From Sporisorium sorghi (lineage: Eukaryota > Basidiomycota > Ustilaginomycetes > Ustilaginales > Ustilaginaceae): a DNA stretch of 64,000 nucleotides. The notes under the pieces were generated by a model that was given only the letters and a program-made list of their open reading frames with translations, had not been told where the DNA came from and did not search any database. How positions within the stretch are numbered: the first letter of the stretch is position 1; every line of letters begins with the position of its first letter. The stretch is taken from positions 124,491 to 188,490 of the forward strand of contig JALCCG010000005.1 in the NCBI GenBank assembly GCA_023212695.1, in the 5' to 3' direction. The position numbers were made by a program, and so were the translations under genes. Shown piece by piece: positions 29,587-39,706 of the stretch.

Positions 29587-30501
29587 TGTTGTGTGTATGA
29601 ATGGAGAACTGTTTGCGGTGCAAAACGAGGGGGGGCGATGGGTCAGTCAATGCTCTTTCTTCTCGGCAAAGTGAAAGGCGGCTCTTCTCGAGTGCAACTC
29701 GAATCAGAATGCTTCGTATCTGCATGCTTGAGCTAAGCAGTCTAACATGTATATTGTGAAAGTGAAAAGGTTGTGATCATCATAAGATTGGCGAGCGACC
29801 TCGAGCCTGTTGCTGAAGGGGGCGAGTGTCGTCGAATCCTGAAGAAAGCGTCCGCAAGGGAGAAGGGGCTGAGGTCAACTTACACTGAAGATGAAGCGCA
29901 ATCCGGTCGACTCGAAGGGTGTGTGTATGTTTGCGAGGGGGGATGATTGTGAAGGAGCGGATGCAAGAAGTAGAGGCCGCTATAAGAAGCTGCTGGTGAA
30001 GGCCGTGAGAGAGGGAATGAAAGTGGCAAGTGCGCGCTTTCAACTCCACGCACCACGAGCCAAAGATGCGAAGACGTGGCCTTTGGCTTCAGCTGCTGTT
30101 TGGCTCTGTTTCTCTCTCCGCTTTCCTTCGTTGGCCGTCTCTCAGCTTCCAGCTCGCTCTCGAAGCGGCTTGTGAATTTTGGCGCGCGCCCGTCTCAGAG
30201 TGTTAGTATCGACTCAACACACAAATTCAAAGGCTGCAAAAATCCGTCGTCACCTCGTAGGCAGCGAACAGCATCCTTCACTCCTGATCTGTGATGAACG
30301 ATCAAGTTGTAGCAGCGAATCCAAATGACTGAATGAGCGAACAGAACGAATGAATGTACCGAGAACAAATAGAAAATGTCAATGAAGACGAAAGAAGCAG
30401 AAACCCGAGAGGGGTTGGGTTTTTGAGAGCAGCCATGGTTGGGCACAGCGCAAGGCAATGACCGAAGGTGGTATGGCGGGGTACGCAGGTCAGGGCTATG
30501 C
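29587..30501. promoter_or_regulatory. Upstream region of SGT2
   Basis: 915 bp between the SGT2 start and the MPS1 stop, both on the minus strand. No further gene, RNA or repeat is recognised. Confidence 0.5.
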
Positions 30502-33402
30502 CTACTGCTGCTGCTGGTGATGCTGTTGCTGATGCTGTTGCTGATGCGCCGCTGCCTGCTGCAGATTCGAAAAGAGCAGATCCGCCTTCTCAATCACATT
30601 CTCCTCGGTCAGCTCCTGCTGCAACGACAACGACCTGATCCTCGCCACCAAACTGCGCAGCGTCCTCCTCGAAATCGTCACCTTCTCCTCCAGATCCACC
30701 ACCACCTCGGGCTCCTCGTCCATCATCTCCGCCTCCCCGTCCGCATACTTGCGCAAGAACGGATGCCTCAACAGCTGCGGGATCGTCGCCCTCTCCTCCG
30801 AGCCATACCGCAGCGCCGACTGGACACAGTCCAACAGCTCGTCGTCCACCTCCATCCGCTCCGGGTACCGCGGATCCCTGTATCGATTCCACACAATCTC
30901 GTGGTGCGGATCCACAATCGCCTCGAGCTTGCGATTCGCCGGAATGCGGTCGAACGGTGGCCGACCCCAAATCATCTGGTACAGGATGCATCCCAACGAC
31001 CATACGTCGCTCGGCTTGCCCGCCTTGTACACACGTCTGCCCTTGGCGCGCGCAATCTTGATCGCCTCCGGAGCCATGTAGTTCGGGGTGCCGATGATGT
31101 TATCGCGCGAAATGTGCACCGTCCCCTTGGGGATCTTTTTGGAGATGCCGAAATCGATCAGCTTGATGCGGTTGTCAACCATCAGAAAGTTGGCCGGCTT
31201 CAGATCGGCATGCACCAGGTTGGCCTCGTGGATAAAGTGCACCGCTTCGAGCATCTCGCGGAAGTAGTGCGCGATGGCCTCGCGCGGCAGCGGTGCTTTC
31301 TCGGCCAGAAGCGTCCCAAAATCGCCTTCGCCGAGCTCGATGAGGATGCGCAGCTTGTCCGGGTTGCTGTTCTTGTCCACAGTGACGTGGTGTCCGAAAT
31401 AGCGCAGCAGGTACATCTCGCTACCTTCGAGATCGGAGAGCGTGCGCAACAGGTTGGCTTCGGCGATGAGATCCAGCTTGTCCTGCTCGCTCTCGATCTG
31501 CTTGAGGTCGACCTGCTTGAGCGCGAAAAACGCCTGCTGCTCCTCGGGCACCGCCATCTCGTCCAACATCTGCGTTTCCGGGTTTCGCATCTTTTGGCAC
31601 ACAGGTCCGCGAAGCACGTGCACCGTCGAGAAGCCTCCTTTGGTCAGCTGCTTTCGGCGGAAGCGGAAGCCAGGCAGCTTGACGCAGCGCGTCGATCCCG
31701 AGATCTCTTTGAAGAAGCGATCTTGCTGGCTGAGCGGCTTTTGCATCTGTCGTGTCGTCTCTGCCCAGATGGCCTCGCCTCGAATTTCAGAGTAGAGACG
31801 GCAAGCTTCCTCTTCGGCAGGCTCGTCGTCGTTCTCGCGTGTAGCTTGTGTCGATGCGACCGAGGCGGCGGATGACATGGACGTTTCGGGTCTGAGCAAG
31901 CCGCCGTTGTTGTGCTGAAGATTGGACGCGGCTCGCTGACCAGCACGCAGCTCGTTGGCAGAGGGCGCAATCATTCGACGATGCGCCATGGGATCGAGGG
32001 GAGCAGCAATGTTGGAAGCGAGAAAGTTGTGGATGGCCTCAGCCTGCCCCTTGGTAGGGTGGATGGAGCCGTTGGCTTGCTCGAGCACCGCTTTGCGTGC
32101 AAAGGGATGGGCTTCGTTTCGGCGAGGCGGCGGTGGCTGCATATCGTAGTCTTGGTCTTGAGCTTCAGCACTGTTCGAGCGCTTGGATTCCGGGCCTGGA
32201 GACCGCACCAAGGACGCTCTCTCCATCATCTCTGCCCTGATCTTTTCCTTTTCCGCATCGTAGCCGTATGGCAAGAAGCGTCTCTCGGGTCTCTCGACTG
32301 CTTCTGCTGAACCAGGTGCTGCGCCAGGACCGGATCCGTAGCCTGAACCTGAACCTGACCCGGAATTGGAGCTGCCGTCTTGATTGTGACCGTTTCCGGG
32401 ACTGGCACTTTGCGCATCTTCTCTGCTCTTGTTGGCTCCATTTGCACCAGCGCCCCCTTCCTCCTCGAGATCGTCGTCCTCGTCGTCCGAGTATCTCCTG
32501 ACAACCCTCCTTGCTGGCGGATGACGGTTGGACGAGCGCGTAAGGGTGCGCAGGCTTCGTGCTGCGCTGCGTTGAGCTGTGGCTGGAGCAGCAGCGGCAC
32601 TGGATCGAAGTGCACGACCTGCCATGGCAGGGGTGCGGTAGCCACTGGACGGCTGTACGCTTGACGCAGCAGCAGCAGCGGTAGAAGTCGCAGCAGCTGT
32701 TCGCGGGACCACATCGTCTGGAGTGTCACGCTTGACAGAAGCACGATCCTCGATAGGAGCGTACCTCACCTTTTTCTCGTCTTCCTCGTCGGCCTTCTCG
32801 TTGCTGCGTCTGCGAGTGGGCAAAGCTGCACTGCTCCTCAGCTCTGCACCACCATCGAAGGGCGGTGAAGCCGAGCCATGCAGGGCCGCTGCTGCTTTGG
32901 CCGAGCGTAATGGTGGCGAGCTCTTGGACCGCAGGTCGTCATGATGGAAACCTGCTGCCGATGCAAAGGGCGAAGATCGACTGAGTGGCTCCTGTGACTG
33001 CACATCCCTGAAGATGCTCGATGCTCGAAGATGCTGCAGCTCGTCTCGTTGTGATGAAGCAGCAGGCACGGCTCGTCGACCGGTACCTGGCGAGTCATCG
33101 TATGGATCTGAATGTGTCTCTCTTTGCGCCTCGGAAGAGATGCGATACGATCTGGCGCGCGGAAGAGTGATGTTGGTGTGAGCGTGTGAAGTTGCACTGA
33201 TCAGCGGTGCCGGCGCTTCCGATTCTGACTCGGCTTCTCCGAGGAAGTGACTGACGGGCGCGGGCGGTAGCGGACTGTCGCCGATGGTGGCGTTGGCTCG
33301 GTCACTGGGTGTCTGATCTGGCATCGCGCCTGCATGCCTCAACGAGCGACGAAGCACCGGCGTGGATGGCGGCAGGTCGGCGTATCGAGAGACTGCAGTC
33401 AT
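30502..33402 (-). CDS. MPS1: Mps1/TTK dual-specificity protein kinase
   Basis: 966 aa, one exon. Mps1 acts in the spindle assembly checkpoint at kinetochores and in spindle pole duplication. The N-terminal 560 residues are Ser/Ala-rich and disordered. The kinase domain spans about 570-885. Its glycine loop reads LTKGGFSTVHVL; the catalytic loop is LVHADLKPANFLMV, with HAD where most kinases have HRD, as in the Mps1 family; then come LIDFGISKK, GTPNYMAPEAI and DVWSLGCILYQMIWGRPPFD. The segment IVDPHHEI is typical of Mps1/TTK. An ALKQVDL motif carries the ATP-binding Lys. The C-terminal tail is Gln/His-rich (CAG/CAT repeats). The start is the first ATG in the frame. Confidence 0.93.
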   Translation of the reverse strand: MTAVSRYADLPPSTPVLRRSLRHAGAMPDQTPSDRANATIGDSPLPPAPVSHFLGEAESESEAPAPLISATSHAHTNITLPRARSYRISSEAQRETHSDPYDDSPGTGRRAVPAASSQRDELQHLRASSIFRDVQSQEPLSRSSPFASAAGFHHDDLRSKSSPPLRSAKAAAALHGSASPPFDGGAELRSSAALPTRRRSNEKADEEDEKKVRYAPIEDRASVKRDTPDDVVPRTAAATSTAAAAASSVQPSSGYRTPAMAGRALRSSAAAAPATAQRSAARSLRTLTRSSNRHPPARRVVRRYSDDEDDDLEEEGGAGANGANKSREDAQSASPGNGHNQDGSSNSGSGSGSGYGSGPGAAPGSAEAVERPERRFLPYGYDAEKEKIRAEMMERASLVRSPGPESKRSNSAEAQDQDYDMQPPPPRRNEAHPFARKAVLEQANGSIHPTKGQAEAIHNFLASNIAAPLDPMAHRRMIAPSANELRAGQRAASNLQHNNGGLLRPETSMSSAASVASTQATRENDDEPAEEEACRLYSEIRGEAIWAETTRQMQKPLSQQDRFFKEISGSTRCVKLPGFRFRRKQLTKGGFSTVHVLRGPVCQKMRNPETQMLDEMAVPEEQQAFFALKQVDLKQIESEQDKLDLIAEANLLRTLSDLEGSEMYLLRYFGHHVTVDKNSNPDKLRILIELGEGDFGTLLAEKAPLPREAIAHYFREMLEAVHFIHEANLVHADLKPANFLMVDNRIKLIDFGISKKIPKGTVHISRDNIIGTPNYMAPEAIKIARAKGRRVYKAGKPSDVWSLGCILYQMIWGRPPFDRIPANRKLEAIVDPHHEIVWNRYRDPRYPERMEVDDELLDCVQSALRYGSEERATIPQLLRHPFLRKYADGEAEMMDEEPEVVVDLEEKVTISRRTLRSLVARIRSLSLQQELTEENVIEKADLLFSNLQQAAAHQQQHQQQHHQQQQ

Positions 33403-34120
33403 GTTGTCCTCTGGGCGGCGTGCCGGTGGTGGTGGTGGTGGTGGTGGTGTTGCAAGAAGGTGCTGCTGCTAAAAACGAATCTATGGTCCTTTAGAGCGCC
33501 CAAGATGGCTGCATGGCTTTTGCCGGCTCTATTCTATCCAGTCCGGAAGCGCCGGTCTTGTTGGCTGCTGACGATGATGATGATGATGATGATGCCACGA
33601 TTGCTTCACGTTGCAGATAGCGACAACGAAAAGGAAGGACAAATTCAAGCTCGAGTGGCTTAGTGTGAGGCGGAAGGTAGCGTGAGAAGCCGATTGTCGA
33701 TGAGAGCAAAGAGAATGCAAAGTGGAATCTCGACCAAGCTCGCATACTCTCTCCGTCTCCGTCTCCGTCTCTCGCTCTCTCCCTTTGCTCTGTGCGATTA
33801 TTCTCAATCTCATGCTCACCCACAAAGCATTCCCCCCCCCCCCCATCCACACCCTTTCCTCGAGACCATTTGATCCCACGACTCGCCTTGCTCATGACTG
33901 CCTTGCGAATGCTACGCTCTATTCACAACCTTCCGTCACTGCGATGGAAGAGCCTTCTCGCAGCGGCATCCAAAACTGCACAAGCTCGAAATGGAGCAAA
34001 TCATAATCAACACACGCGCCTCAGTTGCAAATCCGAAAAAAATCACAACCGCGTGTCACTGCATCACGTGATTCCATTTCCAATTTTTCAGCAATTGTGA
34101 GATCGAGCAGCTCTGTACCT
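33403..34120. promoter_or_regulatory. Upstream region of MPS1
   Basis: 718 bp between the MPS1 start and the amidase stop (both minus). It holds CAC/GTG triplets just upstream of MPS1, a GAT run near 33574-33594 and a C run near 33832-33844. No gene is supported. Confidence 0.5.
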
Positions 34121-35770
34121 TCAGCCAGCAGCCCGAGCTGCAGTCAAGGCTGCCCACAGCTGCTCGGCATAGCCCAGCACCGCTTCCTCCTCGTACCTCC
34201 TGCCTACGATCTGGATGCTGACCGGCGCATTCACCAGCTTGTCCGCGTCCCACTTCTTGGACCACTTCTCGTCGTCCTCCGACAGGAACTCGCTGCGTTT
34301 CGGAGCCTTGCCATCGACAGCTGGATCCACCTTGGTGATGGGCAGCGCCACAGCAGGGTAGTCGACCACATTGAACAGGCCCGTGTAGGCGACGTAGAGG
34401 TCGTTGCCCGGTGCGATAGCAGTGTACGCCATACCGGGTACGATGAGCAGATCGATTGGACGTCCGTCCTTGGTCTTCTTGGCCGTCGCATTCCAGTGAT
34501 CCAGATACTCCTTTTGGAACGCGAGCTTGCGCTTGTTGGCCTGCCATACCTGGAAAGCCGTGTACTCGGTCTGACCAATGCCCGAAAGACACGGTCCCAG
34601 CGGCTCGTTGAGCGGTGCGATCGACGCCGAAATGTCCCTGCCGCCGTCGGCGACGAAAGCCTCGGTCAAGATCTCCAGCGCCTCGGTCGTCTTGTAAGGC
34701 TCAAAATCGATCACGTTCACGTGCTCTGGAAGCGCAGAGAGCACCTCCTTGATGGCTCGCTCGTACGGAGGCATCGGCTTGACGTGGCCGTCGTGCCACA
34801 TGACGCCAATGTTGAGCTTCTTCTGCGTACGCGCCTGCTGGAATCGCTCCTCGTTCCACGGCATCGACGGCGTCTGTGGGTCCAACAGCCACGGCTGCTG
34901 CGCAAGCACCGCCTTGGAGAACTCGGTCAACCCGGACAGAGACCGACTGAGCGGACCCAGCACCGACGGAAGCGTGATCTGACCGAGCAGCGTGTTGACG
35001 GCGCCTTCGTAGGGGAAGCGGTGCGAACACGGTCGGAGTCCAAACACGCCGCACAGCGCTGCAGGGATGCGCACTGAGCCACCCACATCCGTGCCTACAC
35101 CCAGAGGCGACCCCTTGATAGCCACCAGCGCGCCCTCTCCACCCGAAGACCCACCTGGATGCAGCGTGCGGTTGTGCGGGTTCAGCGTCGTACCCCAGAG
35201 ATGATTCGAAGTTTCCGAGTACATGATCGTCTGCGGCAAGTTGGTCTTGACAAACGGAACCGCACCCGCCTTCTTGAGAAGCTCGACCAGCACCGAGTCT
35301 GACTCGGAGGGCTTGTTCGCGTAGCTGATGTAGCCAATAGTGGCGTCTGACCCCTTGATCTGGAACTGGTCCTTGACGCTCATCGGCAAGCCATGCAGTG
35401 GACCGCGTACTTTGCCCGTCGATTTCAGCTCGGCATCCAGCTCAGCCGCCAGCTTCCTGGCATCGTCAAAGTGGATCTCGGTCAGAGGGTTAACCAGTTG
35501 ATGTGCAATGCACGTCCTCTTGATGAAAGCCTCCAGCACCTCGACAGCTGTATAGTGGCCACTCGCCAGCTTTGTCAAGAGAACTGAGACGTCATCGGTC
35601 TCAGTGATCTCGATCTCGCGCTCCGAAAGGATGCCCGTCTTGCTCGGGAAGTCGACCACAGAGTCCGTGCTGACAGCGGGCAGAGACGACTCTGCGACCT
35701 TGTAGGCTTCGGGAATGAGCGCCTCTCTCTGGGCACGCTTGGCCTCGGCCACTTCTTGCCACGTCGACAT
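34121..35770 (-). CDS. Amidase (amidase-signature family, acetamidase-like)
   Basis: 549 aa, one exon. The family hydrolyses amides to a carboxylate and ammonia with a Ser-cisSer-Lys triad. All three sites are visible: Lys in LPMSVKDQF (about residue 132), the cis-Ser in PGGSSGGEGALVAI (about 206), and the nucleophile Ser in GTDVGGSVRIPAALCGVFG (about 232). The N-terminal EVAEAKRAQREALIPEAY and the ITETDDVSVLLTKLASGHYT block match fungal general amidases of the AmdS/acetamidase type. There is no signal peptide, so it is probably cytosolic. Its substrate (acetamide, fatty acid amide or other) cannot be told from sequence. Confidence 0.9.
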   Translation of the reverse strand: MSTWQEVAEAKRAQREALIPEAYKVAESSLPAVSTDSVVDFPSKTGILSEREIEITETDDVSVLLTKLASGHYTAVEVLEAFIKRTCIAHQLVNPLTEIHFDDARKLAAELDAELKSTGKVRGPLHGLPMSVKDQFQIKGSDATIGYISYANKPSESDSVLVELLKKAGAVPFVKTNLPQTIMYSETSNHLWGTTLNPHNRTLHPGGSSGGEGALVAIKGSPLGVGTDVGGSVRIPAALCGVFGLRPCSHRFPYEGAVNTLLGQITLPSVLGPLSRSLSGLTEFSKAVLAQQPWLLDPQTPSMPWNEERFQQARTQKKLNIGVMWHDGHVKPMPPYERAIKEVLSALPEHVNVIDFEPYKTTEALEILTEAFVADGGRDISASIAPLNEPLGPCLSGIGQTEYTAFQVWQANKRKLAFQKEYLDHWNATAKKTKDGRPIDLLIVPGMAYTAIAPGNDLYVAYTGLFNVVDYPAVALPITKVDPAVDGKAPKRSEFLSEDDEKWSKKWDADKLVNAPVSIQIVGRRYEEEAVLGYAEQLWAALTAARAAG

Positions 35771-36214
35771 GATTGCTGTGGCGAGGCTTGGAAGGGATTG
35801 ACGAGGTGATGATAGAAGTGATGGTTAGCGAGGAAGCGTTTCTTGCATTGCCATGCTCAGCTTTTCTCGCGTTGGACCCCTTATCTTAGCGCACGGATCT
35901 TCAAAACGGCTCTCTGTTCGAAATTCATAGCCGCGCGTCACCTTTTCTTTAGACGGCAAACCGACTTCCTCAGTGAGGTTTCATCCTGTCCCTCGCTCTC
36001 ATTTCTCACACAGACCGGCAGATGCAGCTCTCACCTAGCGACTTTCAATCACAGCATGGTTGCAATCTGAACAGAAAGGTGCGGTGTTGAGACAGGAGCT
36101 GCAGAGGTTTTGGGGAGAAAAGCGGCAATAGGGCAGCGCTCGAAAGGGATTTTTTGACGGCTGTCGAACTGTGCCGCCGGCTTGGATTGTGCGAAAAGGA
36201 GCCAAAGCGAGCCT
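35771..36214. promoter_or_regulatory. Upstream region of the amidase gene
   Basis: 444 bp between the amidase start and the multicopper oxidase stop (both minus). No distinct element is recognised. Confidence 0.5.
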
Positions 36215-39200
36215 CTACTCGGACGCGTACTGCTCAACCTCATCGTCCGACGTCTCGTCACTGTCCTCACCGTCGTCATCGCTGACACCGTCAGTAGAGA
36301 TTGCAGGCGCAGCACTGGTCGCTGAAGTAGCTGCATCCACGGCCGTGAGTGCCCGCTGCGTCACATCGGCAGTAGCCGACGGGAACACCGGATTATCGTA
36401 AGCAAGCTCGTCGTCATTGGCAGTTGCACTCGGGTCCGCAATCGCTGCAGTCGACGTCTCATCATACGAGGAATAGGCCAGGAATGTCGCAGTGGCCGAG
36501 TACGTCCCGTAGTTGGCGGCGCTGTCCGCCGTCGAGGGGGCAATCTGGGTAGTGTCAGCCGGAGCAACGAGGCTGTTGAGCACAGGGGTGTGCAGTGCGG
36601 TCGCAGAAGCTTGGGTTGGAGCGGCCGCAGCAGCAGCACTAGACGCCGCCTTGGTGAGAGCGCTCGTGACGACCTGCTGTGTTGCGATCTTGGAATAGAC
36701 GTGCGTGGAGCTCGCGAGGGCGGTCGTTGCTGCTGCGAGGTTGGTCCCGACCGAGCTGGCCAGAGTCTTAGCAGCGCTTGCACTGCTAGCAGATGAAGTC
36801 TCCTCGTCGCTCTCGTCTTCAGTCTCGTCGTCGTCAGAGTCCGTGTCGCTGTCGGAGCTCGACGCAGTCTGTGTACTGAGCGAAGACGCGGTTCGACTCG
36901 TCGTCCTGGTCGCAGCTTCTGTCTGGTCCTCATCGTCATCAACATCAATCGCTGACGTGGTTTTAGTAGCACTGAGCTTTGAGGAAGAGGCCGACCCCAG
37001 GGTGCTGTACAAGGTCGAATAGGCAACCAGACTCGCACGCGTGAGAGCACTGCTGGCTGGAACCGTTGTCTGCTGGGCCACCCCGACTACGCTCGAGCTT
37101 GCGACTGCCGTGGCTGTAGCAGGTGCCGTGGCAGTCACGGTGAGAGTCAGCGTCGAATGCGGAGCCGCGGTAGCCGAAGTGACAGCCGCCAGGGTCTGTG
37201 CCGCATTCGCAGTCACCACCTTCGTCGTGTAAGCGATCGCGACCACAGTCGACTGTGCGGCCGTCGCCACAGACGCCGCCGAAGCAGAAACACCCGTGAA
37301 CGTCGTCAAGAAGTCCGACACGGTCGCCGTGATAGCTGTCACTTCCTCGGTCGCCGTAGCCTGCGCCAGGCTCAACTCTTCCTGCAGCGAGCTAGTGATC
37401 GATTTCTGCACGCTGTTCGAGCTGGCAAACAGCTGAATGCTGTTGGCGAGCGACCTCGGATCGCCCCACGGCGTCACCGTCTCCGTCACGGCAGGAGCGA
37501 CGTACTTTGCATTGACAGAGCCGGTCGCCCAACTCGCCTCGAGCACTTGTCCCAGCTCGTCGTTCTGCGTCTCGACCCAATTGGCAGGCCGAGCCTTGAT
37601 CGCCTCGCTAAAGTTGCCGCCAGCAGGGATCTTTTCGAGACCCTCGAGCAATACAGCTGCCATGCCTTCGATGGCGTGGTCATCAATGTGGCAGTGGAGG
37701 ATGTTGGCCGCCGCATGGTCGACAATGTAGCGGATGACGACCCAAGAGTTGGAGTCGATGTCGAAGCCGTCTCTGAGAGGAGGATTGTCGAGATTGAATT
37801 TGACGCCTTGCTCTTGCGCTTCGGCGACAGTGTCGGCAGGGAAAGGTCCAGCGCCGCTACCGATGATCCAGAAGCGTCGCGAGTGCATGTGGAACGGATG
37901 AGGACTGTTGGGGCCGCCCACGATCGAGTAAATGTTGTTCTCTATGATGAGATCTACCACCGTGCCGAATGGGATAGCAGCGTACGGAGTCATCTGATTC
38001 GATGTGGCATTGCCGTCCGTTGCATTGAACAGCATCGGTCGTTCGTCGGCCAAGTGGGCCGTGTCGAGAGGCATCGTCGCCAGCTGCCAGACGTTGAGGC
38101 TGTTCTGCGAGGCGACCGCATGGAGCGTCATGTTGGAGGTCTGAGGGACATCGCTGATCGGATCGAAGGGCGCACTCAAGTTCTGCTGCCATTTGACGAC
38201 GGAGGGATCCACGACGAACCCGCTCATCGGCACGTGGGCGTCGGACAGAGTTCGCATCGCATATCCAAAGTCTTCCTCCAGGCTCGGAATCCACTGACCA
38301 TCGACGCCGTCGATGTACGACAGGAAAGCGTGCCCCTCGATAGGTTGCAGCGCACGAGCACCCGTCAGACGGATGGGAAAGATGTTCCCGTCGAGATCCG
38401 GGTCGAGTTCGATCATCACGCTCAACCGACTACCGATTGTGATCTGCGCGACGTCAACCTTCATCGGTTCGATGTAGTGGCCATCAACAGCGACAAGATG
38501 AAGCTTGTGTCCGTCGACGGAGATCTGGTAGTACCAATTGGTTGCGGTGTCGATAATCTGCAAGTTGAGCCACTTTCTGCCCTCCTTGATGGCCTTGGCA
38601 GCGCTGAACACCGTCAGAGGAGCCGTAGTGTTCTGGCAGACGCCTCCGTATCTCGTGTCGAGCGTACCCTTGACCGTATATCCGTCTTTAGGCGGCACGA
38701 GCGAGATGCAGCCCTTGGACGTGATGCCGTCCGGATTGGTCGAGCTAAAGTTCTTGAGCAGGCTCGCCTGCACGGGCGACATGACCGTCGACCAGTTGCC
38801 CACGCAGTACTGTCGACCTCGGCCGTTGATCTGGAGCGAATCGAAGCACGCCGGCGGGACCCCGGTCTCATGCACCACCAGCAGCATGTCCGTGTGGTTG
38901 ATGTGCCAGTGGTCCGAGAGCGACATGATCTGAAAGTCGTTCTCGGCCGCCTCCATCTGGTCGATGTCGTCCTGGTCCTCGCTGATCAAGCTCCACGGTT
39001 TCTTGCGATCCGGTTTGGGCCGGATGTAGATGGTGCCGCGCAAGCCGTCGGCGTAGTAGCCTCGCTCGTGGCTGTGGTACCAGTAGCCGCCGTGCTGGTT
39101 GATCAGCTTGAAACGATAGGTGTATGATTCGCCCGTGTAGATGTTCCACTGCGACAAGCCGGGCACGCCGTCCATCTCCGGTGTGCCGATCTGGTGGATG

Positions 39201-39706
39201 CCGTGCCAGTGGATGGCAAAGGGGACGGGACCCTGGTTGTTGACCGTGATCTCGACATCGTCGTTCTCGTCCCAGACAAAGGGGTCAGCGGGGAACTTGC
39301 CGTTCATGAGAAAGCCGAGCCTCTCGAAGCCGTCGGGACTGATGGTGCCCTGTGTGACGGTCAAGTTGTACGACTTGTCGGGAGGCGGGAGAGCGTCGGC
39401 ATCGCGCTGGTAGAGATGCGTGGGATGGACGAAACCACTAGCAACGGAGCCCGAAGAGATCAGCTCGTGTCGCTTGCGGAGCAGCTGGCGGTGATCGTTC
39501 TCGACGCCGAAAAAGGGCGATTCGGCACGTTTGACCGCTGTGCCAAAACCATCGCCGGATACCAACGGAGAGACAGGGATGGCCGCCGATAGAGCACTCG
39601 ATGGACCGACAAACAGGAAAAGGACCAAAGCGACCAGGGACAGGTAGATGGACAGAAAGCGATGGTTTCCTCCGCATCTTCCCGGAAAACCGTGTGGGGT
39701 CCGCAT
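36215..39706 (-). CDS. Secreted multicopper oxidase with a long Ser/Thr/Asp-rich tail
   Basis: 1163 aa, one exon. The N-terminus is a signal or membrane anchor segment (hydrophobic about residues 18-38). Three cupredoxin domains follow with all copper motifs: HWHGIHQIG (about 164), WYHSHERGYY (about 210), HPFHMHSRRFW (about 605) and ILHCHIDDHAIEGM (about 668-682). The residue at the type 1 copper axial position appears to be Met, where laccases usually have Leu or Phe. Such enzymes oxidise phenols or metals while reducing oxygen to water. After residue 700 there are about 450 residues rich in Ser, Thr, Ala and Asp, ending in an acidic DDDGEDSDETSDDEVEQYASE-like stretch with no hydrophobic GPI tail. 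It may be a wall-bound laccase-like oxidase; the substrate is unknown. Confidence 0.88.
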   Translation of the reverse strand: MRTPHGFPGRCGGNHRFLSIYLSLVALVLFLFVGPSSALSAAIPVSPLVSGDGFGTAVKRAESPFFGVENDHRQLLRKRHELISSGSVASGFVHPTHLYQRDADALPPPDKSYNLTVTQGTISPDGFERLGFLMNGKFPADPFVWDENDDVEITVNNQGPVPFAIHWHGIHQIGTPEMDGVPGLSQWNIYTGESYTYRFKLINQHGGYWYHSHERGYYADGLRGTIYIRPKPDRKKPWSLISEDQDDIDQMEAAENDFQIMSLSDHWHINHTDMLLVVHETGVPPACFDSLQINGRGRQYCVGNWSTVMSPVQASLLKNFSSTNPDGITSKGCISLVPPKDGYTVKGTLDTRYGGVCQNTTAPLTVFSAAKAIKEGRKWLNLQIIDTATNWYYQISVDGHKLHLVAVDGHYIEPMKVDVAQITIGSRLSVMIELDPDLDGNIFPIRLTGARALQPIEGHAFLSYIDGVDGQWIPSLEEDFGYAMRTLSDAHVPMSGFVVDPSVVKWQQNLSAPFDPISDVPQTSNMTLHAVASQNSLNVWQLATMPLDTAHLADERPMLFNATDGNATSNQMTPYAAIPFGTVVDLIIENNIYSIVGGPNSPHPFHMHSRRFWIIGSGAGPFPADTVAEAQEQGVKFNLDNPPLRDGFDIDSNSWVVIRYIVDHAAANILHCHIDDHAIEGMAAVLLEGLEKIPAGGNFSEAIKARPANWVETQNDELGQVLEASWATGSVNAKYVAPAVTETVTPWGDPRSLANSIQLFASSNSVQKSITSSLQEELSLAQATATEEVTAITATVSDFLTTFTGVSASAASVATAAQSTVVAIAYTTKVVTANAAQTLAAVTSATAAPHSTLTLTVTATAPATATAVASSSVVGVAQQTTVPASSALTRASLVAYSTLYSTLGSASSSKLSATKTTSAIDVDDDEDQTEAATRTTSRTASSLSTQTASSSDSDTDSDDDETEDESDEETSSASSASAAKTLASSVGTNLAAATTALASSTHVYSKIATQQVVTSALTKAASSAAAAAAPTQASATALHTPVLNSLVAPADTTQIAPSTADSAANYGTYSATATFLAYSSYDETSTAAIADPSATANDDELAYDNPVFPSATADVTQRALTAVDAATSATSAAPAISTDGVSDDDGEDSDETSDDEVEQYASE

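Noticed and set aside
37157..39127. 656-codon open frame on the plus strand opposite the multicopper oxidase
   Set aside because: Antisense shadow; the minus strand has all four copper motifs and this frame has none.
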